Shown here: positions 18,282 through 27,911 of the stretch, piece by piece
How the letters are laid out: every line of letters begins with the position of its first letter
How positions within the stretch are numbered: the first letter of the stretch is position 1
Source of the DNA: CAIVAT01 sp964473485
GTDB lineage: Bacteria; Bacteroidota; Bacteroidia; Bacteroidales; FEN-979
DNA: 64,000 nucleotides
Reading direction: 5' to 3'
NCBI GenBank assembly: GCA_964473485.1
Contig: CAYYPH010000011.1
Coordinates: 1-64,000 of the forward strand
Notes under the pieces: model-generated
Database searches by the model: none
Told to the model about the DNA's origin: nothing
What the model saw: only the letters and a program-made list of their open reading frames with translations
Made by a program: the position numbers and the translations under genes

Positions 18282-19220
18282 TCATTTTACCCGTCGTTGT
18301 TTCATATTCTTCAAAACTGGATCGGTGGCCAGGAATAATTGGTATTTTGCTTTGCGGTAAAGAGACAGAATCACGTTTTTTTTTGCATGCGGATTCAACA
18401 GCAGGATCTTGTTCCTGCTTTCTACTAGGCCACGTTCGTTGAAAATCTGATAGAGCTCATTCAGGTATTCTTTTCCGGGTTTCTGATAGATTCGTTCATA
18501 TTTTTTAAAGTCGATGAAGGCTATATAGGTTGCATAAAGGTTGTCCAGTTCTTCATAATGAAACATCGTCTTGCAACCCTGCTCGGCATGGTCCCTTGAT
18601 TTGATGAGTACTTCGGGTTGATGCACAAAGTCGTACCTGAACGACATTCTGTACCATAAATCGTAATCCTGGGTGGTTTTCAGGTCTTCCCTGAATGTTC
18701 CGGTTTTTTTGAAACAAATCCGTGGGATCAACAAGGTACACCCATGCAAAAACGACCATTTCAGCAATTCAAAGAAGAATTGCTCGGCGGGATAATGGGG
18801 AATTTTAATAGATGAAAAAACCAACGATTTCTCATTGATAATATCAAAGTCACTATACAAAATGGTTTCAGGATTTCGCAGGGTTGAAAGGAAATTGATC
18901 TGTTTTTCAAGTTTATAGGGATAATAGACATCATCATGGCTTAACCAGGAAAAATAATCTCCTTTCATCATCCTGATGCCGACATTGAGCGCTGATCCGA
19001 CACCACCATTTGGCTTTTCGAAATATTGAATCTGGTTGCCAAAACTGAGTGCAATTTCACGGGTCTTTTCATTATCATTTGATCCGTCATTAACGACAAG
19101 GATCTCAATGTTATGATAGGTTTGTGACAAAGCGCTTTCAATGGCCTCCTCCAGGTAGGCTGAACCGTTGAAGACGGGCATTATAATTGAAACCAGGGGA
19201 TTGCGTATTTGAGCTGTCAT
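18282..19220 (-). CDS. GT2-family glycosyltransferase
   Basis: 312 residues with the full GT2 set: PLVSIIMPVFNGSAYLEEAIESAL, ILVVNDGSNDNEKT, PNGGVGSALNVGIRMMKGDYFSWLSHDDVYYP (SHDD metal site) and TTQDYDLWYRMS. The C-terminal tail is basic (KKNVILSLYRKAKYQLFL), possibly membrane-associated. It lies between the ABC exporter ATPase gene and the preceding GT2 and reads with them. Confidence 0.82.
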   Translation of the reverse strand: MTAQIRNPLVSIIMPVFNGSAYLEEAIESALSQTYHNIEILVVNDGSNDNEKTREIALSFGNQIQYFEKPNGGVGSALNVGIRMMKGDYFSWLSHDDVYYPYKLEKQINFLSTLRNPETILYSDFDIINEKSLVFSSIKIPHYPAEQFFFELLKWSFLHGCTLLIPRICFKKTGTFREDLKTTQDYDLWYRMSFRYDFVHQPEVLIKSRDHAEQGCKTMFHYEELDNLYATYIAFIDFKKYERIYQKPGKEYLNELYQIFNERGLVESRNKILLLNPHAKKNVILSLYRKAKYQLFLATDPVLKNMKQRRVK

Positions 19221-19281
19221 GGTATTTCGCAGAAAAGGTTTAATGGCTATTGAAAATTATGTGTGTAAAATAATGACAAAT

Positions 19282-20529
19282 TCACTGGTTCCATTTGCAT
19301 TTAATTTTCAGAATTCCCTCCTGGTTTACATCTGTACTGTTGATCATAAACTGACCAGATTCTTTAAGCGAATAATAGGGTATCTTTGATTCGCCAGTGA
19401 TGGCGGCCTTAATGAAATAGGAGTTGTTCTTTACAGGTATTCCCGGGATGAATGCTTCAATAATGCCTTTATTCACAGCGGCTTTAGTATTAAATTTATC
19501 CTGGATTGTATTAAATCCGAAAATATAAACACCCTCTTTGTTATATAATCCAATTCCAAAATTGAAAACCCTGTCGGTAAAGGTCTTAAAGGCGATCTGA
19601 ATAATTATTTCATCACCGGGATGAAAACTATTGCGCGAAACCCTGCCACCATCCAAAATTCTGATATCTTCAATCTCGGCAAATTTCTCTTTGGTGGTCT
19701 CAGCTTTTTCTTTTTGCGCCGTATTCCCTTTGTTGACATTTTTCTCCTGGTCTTCCGCATGCACATCGATGGAGGCAGGAACCACCGGGACAGGTGCCGG
19801 TTGGGTAAGGTAGGTATCGATGATTTTTATCGGATTACCCAGGGCAATAATTTTTCCGTCGTTTAGTAAAATGGCGTTCTTACAATAGGTCTGGATTGCA
19901 GAGATGTCATGAGAAACCAGGATAATGGTCTTGCCCGATGACTTAAGTTTGATCAGCTCTTTGAGGCATTTCTGCTGAAAATACATATCTCCGACAGCCA
20001 GTACCTCATCCATCAGGAGAATATCCTTGTTTGCATGAATCGCCATCGCAAAGGCGAGACGGACATACATACCCGATGAATAGTTTTTAAGTTTCTGATT
20101 GATGAATCTTTCAAGTTCGGAAAATGCGACGATGCTGGTAAATCTGCTCCTTATTTCTTTCTGGGTCAGGCCAAGAATGGTGCCATTCAGGTAAATATTG
20201 TCTTTTCCGGATAACTCAGGGTTGAAACCCACCCCAAGTTCCAGGAATGGGGATACTTCCCCGTGAACCACTACAGATCCTGTGTCGGCGGTATAGATTC
20301 CCGCGAGAATTTTTAATAAAGTGGATTTGCCGCTCCCGTTCCTGCCGATAATTCCAAAAAAATCACCTTTGGCAATGGTAAATGTTATATCATCCAATGC
20401 ATTAAAGGTCTCATAGCTGTTTTTTTTCCTGCTATTGATCAGGTGTTCCCGCAGGGTATCTTTCCGTTCATGCGGGATACTGAAGGTTTTGGAAACACGA
20501 CATACATTTACAGCAATATTTTCTTCCAT
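19282..20529 (-). CDS. wzt: Polysaccharide ABC exporter ATPase with C-terminal glycan-binding domain
   Basis: The nucleotide-binding subunit of an O-antigen/capsule ABC exporter. Walker A GRNGSGKST is at 62-70, the signature YSSGMYVRLAFAMA is near 152, Walker B DILLMDEVLAVGD is near 171, and the switch His is in LVSHD. Residues about 280-415 form an extra beta-rich Wzt_C-type domain (IEDIRILDGGRVSRNSFHPGDEI...). In E. coli O9a and related systems this domain binds the capped end of the finished chain before export. So this locus likely uses a terminal modification as an export tag. It lies 7 bases downstream of the permease gene. Confidence 0.9.
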   Translation of the reverse strand: MEENIAVNVCRVSKTFSIPHERKDTLREHLINSRKKNSYETFNALDDITFTIAKGDFFGIIGRNGSGKSTLLKILAGIYTADTGSVVVHGEVSPFLELGVGFNPELSGKDNIYLNGTILGLTQKEIRSRFTSIVAFSELERFINQKLKNYSSGMYVRLAFAMAIHANKDILLMDEVLAVGDMYFQQKCLKELIKLKSSGKTIILVSHDISAIQTYCKNAILLNDGKIIALGNPIKIIDTYLTQPAPVPVVPASIDVHAEDQEKNVNKGNTAQKEKAETTKEKFAEIEDIRILDGGRVSRNSFHPGDEIIIQIAFKTFTDRVFNFGIGLYNKEGVYIFGFNTIQDKFNTKAAVNKGIIEAFIPGIPVKNNSYFIKAAITGESKIPYYSLKESGQFMINSTDVNQEGILKIKCKWNQ

Positions 20530-20536
20530 ATGACTC

Positions 20537-21322
20537 CTACATACTTTCGATAAGATTTTTCGATGTTTTCCGCAACATCAGAAGGCTGGCAAAAAAACAA
20601 ACAAGAAAGATCCCGGTAAATATTATGAGATGGTCAATACGGGCAAAACCGTTGTCAACCAGTGCAATCTTGGAGTGTTCAATAAGCAACGTCATAGGGT
20701 TCAGGTACAGCACACTCTGAATCCTCGCAGGCACGGCTGTTATTGGATAAATGATTGGAGAGGCGTAAAATAAAACCTGAAGAAGTACTTCCCAGATCTG
20801 GTTCAGATCTCTAATCCTGATAAAAATCGGGGCAGTGATGAACGCGAAAGTCAGCGAGATGCCATAAATCAGAAAGATATATACAACGAACATCAGGATA
20901 TGCAATATACCGGGAAACAAGTTATAATAGAAAAACAGGAATAAAAAAAGAATGATGAGATTAAAAAGAAAGGCTATCGCACTGTGCAGGGTGGATGAAA
21001 AAATGACAATCCACTTTGGCATGTAAATCTTTTTTAAAATCTGTGACTTCGCAAGCAGGCTTAACATGCCGGTCATGGTTGTTTCGGCAAAAAACGACCA
21101 GAGAATGATGGCGATCAGTAAGCGCATCGAATAATCGGGTGTATCTTTGAAAAAAAGGTTGCTGAAAACAAAATTCATGACCAGGAACAGGCAAAATGGT
21201 TTTAAGAAGACCCACACAGCACCTAACCAGGATCCCTGGTAACGCATTTTCAGATCAGTTTTTGCGAGCATCCATATTATTTCCCAATAATGAAAATGTT
21301 TATTGCGAGGAATAATATTCAT
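20537..21322 (-). CDS. wzm: Polysaccharide ABC exporter permease
   Basis: An ABC-2 type permease of 261 residues with six predicted membrane segments (for example MRLLIAIILWSFFAETTMTG, AIAFLFNLIILFLFLFFYY, LMFVVYIFLIYGISLTFAFI, LIIFTGIFLVCFFASLLML). The N-terminal HYWEIIWMLAKTDLKMRYQGSWLGAVW is the conserved cytoplasmic start of Wzm/TagG/KpsM proteins. It pairs with the ATPase encoded 7 bases downstream to carry undecaprenyl-linked glycan across the inner membrane. A TAnnTTTG promoter element lies 47 bases upstream. Confidence 0.9.
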   Translation of the reverse strand: MNIIPRNKHFHYWEIIWMLAKTDLKMRYQGSWLGAVWVFLKPFCLFLVMNFVFSNLFFKDTPDYSMRLLIAIILWSFFAETTMTGMLSLLAKSQILKKIYMPKWIVIFSSTLHSAIAFLFNLIILFLFLFFYYNLFPGILHILMFVVYIFLIYGISLTFAFITAPIFIRIRDLNQIWEVLLQVLFYASPIIYPITAVPARIQSVLYLNPMTLLIEHSKIALVDNGFARIDHLIIFTGIFLVCFFASLLMLRKTSKNLIESM

Positions 21323-21368
21323 TTAAACAATTAGTTATCTGATTAGTAAATGACAAACCTCCAATTCG

Positions 21369-21376
21369 CAAAGATA
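21369..21376 (-). promoter_or_regulatory. Candidate promoter of the wzm-wzt operon
   Basis: On the minus strand TATCTTTG matches the Bacteroidota -7 consensus TAnnTTTG exactly. It is 47 bases before the wzm start codon, in a 78-base gap that breaks the otherwise tight - strand run. No clear -33 TTG is visible. Confidence 0.5.
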
Positions 21377-21400
21377 TAAAATCCATTTTATTGCGGGAGA

Positions 21401-22312
21401 TCAGCATTCAGGTTGGTTACCCTGAGCATTTGTGAAGAATGTTTTCAACAAATGCATCACCAAACGTAGTTTAAATGTGAAAAGATAAATAATCATTCGG
21501 TTTAATATAACTATTGGATGCAACCAGGGATAATTGATCCGGAAAAACCTGTCCATGCCGGAAAGGGCAATTTTCTTGATTTCATTTTTTAATTCTGAGT
21601 TTGCACCGGAGTTGTGAATATATTTCAATTCCTCCGATTCACATAATGAATAGTTGATGCTCTTCAACGTTCTCGAATATTGTGTGTCCTCAAAGTATAG
21701 AAAATACGATTCATCAAAATACGGGGCAGATACCGGCAGTATGATACAGGATCCGGTAATATAACGAAAGAAAGGAATCACCGGGAAAGATGATGTGTAA
21801 CCTGTAAGAAGATTCAGGTAAAGAAAACCATTCGTTTTTTTTCGTCCAAGGACATTCAATTCACAGGCACCTATGGCCATCCTTTCGATTGGTTTTTTTG
21901 ATTTCAGATACTTTATGAGAGCAACCAGTTCCTGAAAAAAGTCTGGAAAGAGATACGTATCATTGTTCAGGACCATCATGTGTGAAAATGCTGGATTACT
22001 CTTGGCATACCTCATCCCCAGATTATTGCCAAAGGCATACCCGCCATTTTTTTCTGACCGGAATAGAATCACGGTATCATTTCCTGACACGGGCAGTTCT
22101 GAACGCTCAATCTTTTCAGGGAATCTGATATGTTTATTTGAAGATCGAAGAAAGGCGGTAATTCTTTCAACCGAATCGTCGGTTGAATGGTTATCGACCA
22201 CCACAATCTGATAATCAGAATAGGATGATGCCATAATACTTTTTATGCAACGAATGGTCTTTTCCCCGCCATTGAAGTTAAGAATTATGATGCATATTTT
22301 CAATCCGTCCAT
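21401..22312 (-). CDS. GT2-family (rhamnosyltransferase-like) glycosyltransferase
   Basis: 303 residues: KICIIILNFNGGEKTIRCIKSIM, YQIVVVDNHSTDDSVERI and HMMVLNNDTYLFPDFFQELVAL (NND metal site near residue 118). ITGSCIILPVSAPYFDESYFLYFEDTQYSRTLK is the acceptor/base region of rhamnosyltransferase-like GT2 enzymes. A C-terminal hydrophobic stretch (HPIVILNRMIIYLFTFKLRLVMHLL) probably lies on the membrane. It is 12 bases from the upstream GT4 gene. Confidence 0.8.
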   Translation of the reverse strand: MDGLKICIIILNFNGGEKTIRCIKSIMASSYSDYQIVVVDNHSTDDSVERITAFLRSSNKHIRFPEKIERSELPVSGNDTVILFRSEKNGGYAFGNNLGMRYAKSNPAFSHMMVLNNDTYLFPDFFQELVALIKYLKSKKPIERMAIGACELNVLGRKKTNGFLYLNLLTGYTSSFPVIPFFRYITGSCIILPVSAPYFDESYFLYFEDTQYSRTLKSINYSLCESEELKYIHNSGANSELKNEIKKIALSGMDRFFRINYPWLHPIVILNRMIIYLFTFKLRLVMHLLKTFFTNAQGNQPEC

Positions 22313-22324
22313 TGCTTATTTGAT

Positions 22325-23377
22325 TCAAAGGCTTATTACTACATCGATTACCTTTCCGGCAGAGACGATCCAATTATATCTTTCAACGCAATCATACCCC
22401 TTCCTGATGATCTGACTTCGATACTCGCGGTCTGTCATTATTTTTTGCATGGCAAGTCCTATCTCCCGGTTATTGTAAGGATCAACATAACAGGGAGCAT
22501 CTCCGTAAATTTCATGAAATACCGGAATATCAGATAGGATAACCGGACACCCCATTGCCATGGCTTCCAATGGGGGTATGCCAAAGCCTTCATAAAAAGA
22601 CAAATAGATAAATAATGAAGCATGATGATACAGCGATAAAAGTTTCTCATCTGAAACATATCCCAGTGACCTTTTATCAATATCCTGACCCGCCCTGAAT
22701 CTGTATAATTTGTTGGACTCTCCCGCAAATACGAGCCGGTATTCATTTAAACAACCTGACTGGATGAAGGCTTGCAGGATCCTCTGTGGATTCTTGCGTG
22801 GATCGCGTGAGGAGACGGAGAGAAAATACTTCTCAGTAATTATTCTGGCTGGTGGTTCCTGAATGTTGAAAAAAGCAGGAACAGCGTTGTAAACGACCGT
22901 AATTTTTTCGGTTGGGACATGAAAATACCGGATAATTTCATTTTTAGAAAAAGCACTGACGGTGAGTATTTGTTGTGATCGGTTGAAGACAATTGGGAGA
23001 GTATACCTGTAGTAAAGGTAATAGGTTCTGGCAAACCAGTCAGGATGAGCCATAAATGCCATATCATGAACGGTTGATATTTTTTTCCGGTAAAAGACTG
23101 GCCCGGGACTTCCGAAACTTAAGATAAGTGGTTTTTTCTTAATGAAAAGAAATAACGGTAAAACAACCTGCTCCCAAAGAATACCATGCCCAATACCCCA
23201 TTTTTTTATCTTCAACCCGGAGGTTAAAACTGGATCTGCTTTACGAGGTGCAACGATAATAAAATCAGGGCTGACTGATTGTAAAGCTTTGCTTATTTCA
23301 AATGCAAAACGTTGGGTTCCCGTCATCCTTTGTGTCAGAAACCTCCCGTTAATGTATGCCGGTTTTGGTTCCATCAT
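22325..23377 (-). CDS. GT4-family glycosyltransferase (mannosyltransferase-like)
   Basis: A GT-B family 4 enzyme of about 350 residues. AYINGRFLTQRMTGTQRFAFEI is the usual Gly-rich opening, VSSRDPRKNPQRILQAF is the mid-hinge motif (SRDPRKN), and SFYEGFGIPPLEAMAMGCPVILSDIP is the EX7E donor site. It resembles WbdB/MtfB-like mannosyl or rhamnosyl transferases. I use ATG 23377, two bases after the upstream stop codon; a TTG at 23383 overlapping that stop is also possible. Confidence 0.85.
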   Translation of the reverse strand: MMEPKPAYINGRFLTQRMTGTQRFAFEISKALQSVSPDFIIVAPRKADPVLTSGLKIKKWGIGHGILWEQVVLPLFLFIKKKPLILSFGSPGPVFYRKKISTVHDMAFMAHPDWFARTYYLYYRYTLPIVFNRSQQILTVSAFSKNEIIRYFHVPTEKITVVYNAVPAFFNIQEPPARIITEKYFLSVSSRDPRKNPQRILQAFIQSGCLNEYRLVFAGESNKLYRFRAGQDIDKRSLGYVSDEKLLSLYHHASLFIYLSFYEGFGIPPLEAMAMGCPVILSDIPVFHEIYGDAPCYVDPYNNREIGLAMQKIMTDREYRSQIIRKGYDCVERYNWIVSAGKVIDVVISL

Positions 23378-23379
23378 TA

Positions 23380-24474
23380 TCAATTATGAGGGATCATTTG
23401 CAGCAAAGTATTGTAAACGTCTTCGACCTCAATGCACTCCATGTACTCCCGGCGGTTACCTTCTCTGTTAATACCTTTGTCATTCTCAATGGCCGGAGCT
23501 AGCTTGGTTTTGTAAACGTATTTGTGCTGAGATCCGTAGGGACCCCATAAGATCGGGGTGTTCGGGCCAAAAAGCCCCAAGACCCTTTTTGACTGTGCAG
23601 CTGCGATATGCATAGGGCCGGTATCATTACTGATGAACACATCGCATCGCCCGATCAGGCAAAAAACCTCCCGGAGCGAAAATAATCCCACGGCATTCAA
23701 CGGTTTCCCCGTCATCATACGGATAATTGTTAAAGTAATCTCTTTATTGTCCAGGCTGTCGATAAAAATCACATCTGCGTCCAGTTCGTTGATAATACGG
23801 TCGGCCAGCGAAGCAAACCGCTCTTCAGGCCACATTCTGTTCCTTGATGAGACTCCTACACCCGCCGTGATACCGATTGTAAGTTTATGTTTTTTAACGG
23901 CAAGCAGAAAATGATCTATCTTCAAGGCAATTTCTTCGGGGAGCTGTAATTTTTCAAGGTAATCGGTGTTGTAAGTGACATTCAGTTTTCTCAGCAGGTC
24001 GAGATAATTCTGGACCATATGCTGGTCTTTTCTGAATTTCGTGGTCCTTGTGTACAGAACCGAACGGAACTGGTCGGAAAATCCGATGCGCTCCTTCCCT
24101 AGCAGGAAAGCAACAATAGCGCTCAGGTTCAGAAAAGGTTCACAATCGAAAACTACATCGTAATGGCGTAGGTTTCTGAAGAGCCGGAAAATATCGGCAA
24201 AGGATTCCAGATAGAAAACCCTGTCAACCTCATAAGATTCAAAAACGGCCTTTATTCTTTTTCGGGCCAGGATGTCAATCACGGCTCCAGGAAAGGTTTC
24301 TCTGATTCCTTTTACCAGGGTCAATGAAATAACGGCATCGCCGATTGCCCAGAATTTTATCAGGAGAAATCTTTTGTCAGCATATCCACGGGATCTTTGA
24401 TTTCTAAACAGTGAAAATATCAAAATGATCAGAAAACCTAGATTCCTGTCCAGAAATTTTTGAATCCTTACCAT
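23380..24474 (-). CDS. GT9-family (heptosyltransferase-like) glycosyltransferase
   Basis: 364 residues of the ADP-heptose:LPS heptosyltransferase family. KRFLLIKFWAIGDAVISLTLVKGIRETFPGAVIDIL is the N-terminal block, DVVFDCEPFLNLSAIVAFLLG follows, and FISNDTGPMHIAAAQSKRVLGLFGPN is the signature donor-binding loop. It is likely involved in the LPS core or in a cluster-specific sugar. It is followed immediately by the GT4 gene and preceded by a DPM-like gene six bases away. Confidence 0.85.
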   Translation of the reverse strand: MVRIQKFLDRNLGFLIILIFSLFRNQRSRGYADKRFLLIKFWAIGDAVISLTLVKGIRETFPGAVIDILARKRIKAVFESYEVDRVFYLESFADIFRLFRNLRHYDVVFDCEPFLNLSAIVAFLLGKERIGFSDQFRSVLYTRTTKFRKDQHMVQNYLDLLRKLNVTYNTDYLEKLQLPEEIALKIDHFLLAVKKHKLTIGITAGVGVSSRNRMWPEERFASLADRIINELDADVIFIDSLDNKEITLTIIRMMTGKPLNAVGLFSLREVFCLIGRCDVFISNDTGPMHIAAAQSKRVLGLFGPNTPILWGPYGSQHKYVYKTKLAPAIENDKGINREGNRREYMECIEVEDVYNTLLQMIPHN

Positions 24475-24480
24475 TTGGGT

Positions 24481-25359
24481 TCAGTGAGTGTTTCCTTTCC
24501 GGATTTGTGAAAGTTGTTCCGCGATCAATCCGAGCAAAAAGAATATGAAACCGGAAATAATGCCAAGAACTGTTCCTGTTGATATACCGTATCCTTTTAT
24601 CATCAGTGGTATCCCCCACATCGCCGTTGTCAGCAAACAAAGAAGCGAGATGGGGAGAAAGATCTTCATCGGATTGAATAAAATGACAATATTGATTACC
24701 TCCATAATGGTGTGAAAAGCAGTCTCCAGCGTTACGCTGCTCCTACCATGTTTTCGTTTCCAAATCTTAATCGGTTCCTCGAGGACAAGATGTCGGTTGT
24801 TCAGAAAAATCAGCGTAATGATGTCGCTGAACGACATGTTATCTGAGGCCAGGTTCAGGTACTTTCTAACCAGCTCTGTGCGATAGATCTTCATTCCTGA
24901 GTTCAGGTCATACACCGGGACATTCATCAGAATCTTGGCAATCATCCTTATCAGGGTTCTTCCAACGCCACGGATTGAAGTTTTTCGCATACCTTGTCTT
25001 GATCCGATTACCAGATCGGCATCATGGGTCATGATCTTGTCAAATAACGTCCGGATATCGTTCACCGAATGCTGACCGTCAGCATCAAAAGTGATTGAAT
25101 ATTCAGTACTACAGGCGTTGAATCCGGTTTTCAGGGCAGCCCCGTATCCTTTGTTCAGTTTATGCCTGAATACCAATACGTTCTGAACATCCAGATACTC
25201 CCTGACCGTTAGCCTGGAACCATCGGTTGATCCATCATCTACAATAATCATCTGAAATCCGTTGACAGAACAAAAATGAAAAACCTTCTCCAAAAGGTCC
25301 TTAAGTCCGTTTACTTCATTGTAAACTGGTATGATTACAGACAATCCGGATTCTTTCAT
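24481..25359 (-). CDS. Polyprenol-phosphate mannose synthase-like GT2 with membrane C-terminus
   Basis: A GT2 enzyme of the dolichol-phosphate mannosyltransferase/ArnC group: LSVIIPVYNEVNGLKDLLEKV, MIIVDDGSTDGSR, NKGYGAALKTGFNACSTEYSITFDADGQHSVNDI and DLVIGSRQGMRKTSIRGVGRTLIRM. Two C-terminal membrane helices (IFLPISLLCLLTTAMWGIPLMI and TVLGIISGFIFFLLGLIAEQL) fit a polyprenol-phosphate glycosyl donor synthase. I start at the ATG at 25359, where the domain begins, not at the GTG 20 codons upstream. It is next to a DUF2142 polytopic protein, which could be a user of the lipid-linked sugar. Confidence 0.83.
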   Translation of the reverse strand: MKESGLSVIIPVYNEVNGLKDLLEKVFHFCSVNGFQMIIVDDGSTDGSRLTVREYLDVQNVLVFRHKLNKGYGAALKTGFNACSTEYSITFDADGQHSVNDIRTLFDKIMTHDADLVIGSRQGMRKTSIRGVGRTLIRMIAKILMNVPVYDLNSGMKIYRTELVRKYLNLASDNMSFSDIITLIFLNNRHLVLEEPIKIWKRKHGRSSVTLETAFHTIMEVINIVILFNPMKIFLPISLLCLLTTAMWGIPLMIKGYGISTGTVLGIISGFIFFLLGLIAEQLSQIRKGNTH

Positions 25360-25436
25360 TTTACGTTTAGTTGATTTTTTGGTTGTTCCGGTTTGCCAAT
25401 CAGAGGCAAACAAAAACACACTACGGTGAACTTTAA

Positions 25437-27698
25437 TTAAATAATATAGAACCGGTTAATGATCAGAAGTACTGAATAGATAAATGCAAAAATAGCTACA
25501 ATTATCAGAATCCACGGCATGTAATAATTTTGTACGTTGTTTGTATTGGATCGCCCCGAGGTGACAATAGGGTTTATTTTACCATATTTCTTAGCATGAG
25601 TGGCCACTTTATTGTATTTATAGAAAAAGAATGGCTGATAAAAGAAGAGTATAAACAGCGGCGCCAGCGGAATGAAATACCTTCCCTGCACACCGACGAT
25701 AAAGGCGGTACCAACCAGGTTGCTGTAAAGGTACAGACCTGTTTCGATGATGACCAGGCAGACCAGGAAAACGGAGATCAGGATGGTTTTTTGTCTCCAG
25801 CCGATCTTGATCTCCTTGTTGATGTCAGTTGCGGCAACCAGCAATATCACCAGGAGATAGAAGTATACCAGCGGATCGGGCAGCCCGGTGTCGTTCCACC
25901 CGAACAAACCCACGAAACTGGTCATGTAGAGCCCGGCATATCTGATCACCGAATTGAAGAGGATCCCTGCATACCTGAACGGATTGTCGAGGATGAATTT
26001 TGTTTGTGCAGAAGCATCGTAGGGGGAGGGGGGCAATGGCGGGGGAGCCAGGGTATCCGGGGCCTGGGATGACTGATTGCTCGTGTCGGGTATTGAGATT
26101 TCAACGGTTCCTGAAGCGTTCGGTTTTTCTTCAGGGGGTTGGCCGGTCGGCAATTCCGCGACCGAACCCTGAAGCGGTACCGGAGCAAGGGTTGAGGCAT
26201 TCGCCTGTCGCACAAAGACTGACCGGGCAAAGGAAGAGATTGCGCCCGGGAACTGCGAAATGAGGGTACCTGTAAGGAGCAGCCCTGTGAAAATAATGGC
26301 ATATCTTTTCAGGGAGCCGATCCTGGCGGCAGGGATCAGCAGGAAAGCAACGGCAATAAAGAAATAGGGAGGTTTTGTGAAGGCCAGCAGAACAGTCAGC
26401 AGGAAAAGCATGAAGATCCCTTTTTTTGTGATCTTTTCATGCACGCCGAAACCAAAGTCAAGGATCTTAGCGATGAGCAGGAAAGAAAGCCCGATGGTGG
26501 TTGCATCGTATGAAGCCGATGCCATCTGCGAGACGGTCATCGGCATCACCCCGAGCAGGAAAAAGACCCATTTGTGCAGCGGGGTGGTCCGTATGGCCAG
26601 AAAAATCAGTATGATGGCCGTGATCAGGTTGAAGAGCCTGGCCCAGTAAAGGAAGATCACCGGTGAGTCGCTGAACAGGCGGGCGAGAGCGATGCCCAGG
26701 GCCTGGGGAAGGTAGGGGAGGGTATAGTTGACCGATTCCACATAAATCCTCTTTTCCGGCTCAAGCTTGATCTTTTTCAATTCCCGGATCTCCCCGCGTG
26801 AGATCTTTTCCCATGATTTGAACTTCATTCGTTCGCCGGCCATGGCAATGGTGCGTACCGACACAGGCACTTCATCGGGCATTCTGGCGAAGTTGGTTTC
26901 AGAGATCTCATAGGCCCGGTAGAAGTGAGCCGGTTCGTCGGGTGTCTGGAATGGCGGGGTAAAATACATGAATACCAGTCCGAATGGTAATGCAATGATG
27001 GCGAAGGCGTATTCGGGGCGCAGCCTGAACCGGAGTAATACAGGCCTGATCGTGGTCCAGAAGATGATTACCAATCCTGCCAACAGGTAAAGGGTGATCA
27101 GGAAAAGTGTTGGCAGTTTGAAAACCGCATTGTTGGTTTCATGCGTTCTGATACCGATGCTCCCTTCGATCGGGGCCGATTCTTTTGGGTTCGCGATGGT
27201 AGCCATGATGTCGTTATCCTGGATGCGTGCCACCCTGAAGGCTCCAAATTCGCTGGTTTTGTTCAGTGGAAGGGCAATGGCGCTGGAAGGGTTGCCATCC
27301 AGCGAACTGATGCTTACATATATTTTACTGCCAGCCCCGACCTTCACGGGTGTGTTCATCGCAAACGGATAGTAATCCGCCTTTATGATCTCGTCCGATG
27401 AGAATCGCTTTGAAAGCAAAACCCGGTTCCTTTCGTCGCTGATCACCACCAGGTTATTGCTGATCCCGCCCTCGTTCACTTTACCCAGGTAAACCTCAAC
27501 CGATTCAAGGTAATCTTTTTTCATGATGATCTGCTGGGTGAAGAGGGTTCCGGGAAGCACCTGGCCGAAATCAGCCTTACGGCTCAGGTCGACTTCCTGA
27601 GTGGGAAAGAAAAAGGTGGCAGGCCTGATAGTGATGGTGATCGCCGTCGCCAGGATCATGAAAACCAGTGCAAAAATGATTCGTACGTTTTTTTTCAT
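25437..27698 (-). CDS. DUF2142 polytopic membrane protein
   Basis: 753 residues. The first TM (IIFALVFMILATAITITI) is followed by a soluble beta-rich part (about 30-200) and then about ten membrane helices. YFTPPFQTPDEPAHFYRAYEIS (about 250-270) is the DUF2142 hallmark; its acidic PDEPAH loop resembles the catalytic loops of GT-C enzymes. A Pro-rich periplasmic insert lies near residues 510-560. DUF2142 members occur in polysaccharide clusters, and a GT-C role using polyprenol-phosphate sugars is plausible given the DPM-like neighbour, but not shown. It is the first gene of the long - strand run and divergent from sufS. Confidence 0.78.
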   Translation of the reverse strand: MKKNVRIIFALVFMILATAITITIRPATFFFPTQEVDLSRKADFGQVLPGTLFTQQIIMKKDYLESVEVYLGKVNEGGISNNLVVISDERNRVLLSKRFSSDEIIKADYYPFAMNTPVKVGAGSKIYVSISSLDGNPSSAIALPLNKTSEFGAFRVARIQDNDIMATIANPKESAPIEGSIGIRTHETNNAVFKLPTLFLITLYLLAGLVIIFWTTIRPVLLRFRLRPEYAFAIIALPFGLVFMYFTPPFQTPDEPAHFYRAYEISETNFARMPDEVPVSVRTIAMAGERMKFKSWEKISRGEIRELKKIKLEPEKRIYVESVNYTLPYLPQALGIALARLFSDSPVIFLYWARLFNLITAIILIFLAIRTTPLHKWVFFLLGVMPMTVSQMASASYDATTIGLSFLLIAKILDFGFGVHEKITKKGIFMLFLLTVLLAFTKPPYFFIAVAFLLIPAARIGSLKRYAIIFTGLLLTGTLISQFPGAISSFARSVFVRQANASTLAPVPLQGSVAELPTGQPPEEKPNASGTVEISIPDTSNQSSQAPDTLAPPPLPPSPYDASAQTKFILDNPFRYAGILFNSVIRYAGLYMTSFVGLFGWNDTGLPDPLVYFYLLVILLVAATDINKEIKIGWRQKTILISVFLVCLVIIETGLYLYSNLVGTAFIVGVQGRYFIPLAPLFILFFYQPFFFYKYNKVATHAKKYGKINPIVTSGRSNTNNVQNYYMPWILIIVAIFAFIYSVLLIINRFYII

Positions 27699-27741
27699 CC
27701 CGAAAACAAATTCAGCAAATTTTCCGATTTCTCAATTCATA

Positions 27742-27759
27742 CAGGAGCAATCTCTCCTG
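27742..27759. other. Small hairpin in the DUF2142/sufS divergent gap
   Basis: CAGGAG and CTCCTG pair perfectly across a six-base loop. It lies 44 bases upstream of the DUF2142 start codon and 105 bases before the sufS -7 element. It could be an operator or a 5'-UTR structure; there is no further support. Confidence 0.25.
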
Positions 27760-27863
27760 ATAACAAATCATCGGAGAACAAACATACGCAATTCCGGGCT
27801 ATTCACAATCACTGAAACGGAAAAATCAGGCAGGCGGTATTTCGGCCTTCCGCGGCAAATGCT

Positions 27864-27871
27864 TACCTTTG
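27864..27871 (+). promoter_or_regulatory. sufS promoter -7 element
   Basis: TACCTTTG is an exact TAnnTTTG match 41 bases before the sufS ATG. The -33 region is not clear (a TTTCG near 27840). Confidence 0.55.
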
Positions 27872-27911
27872 TTGACGGGTAAGCGATGTTGCACCCGCCG
27901 TTTATGAATCC

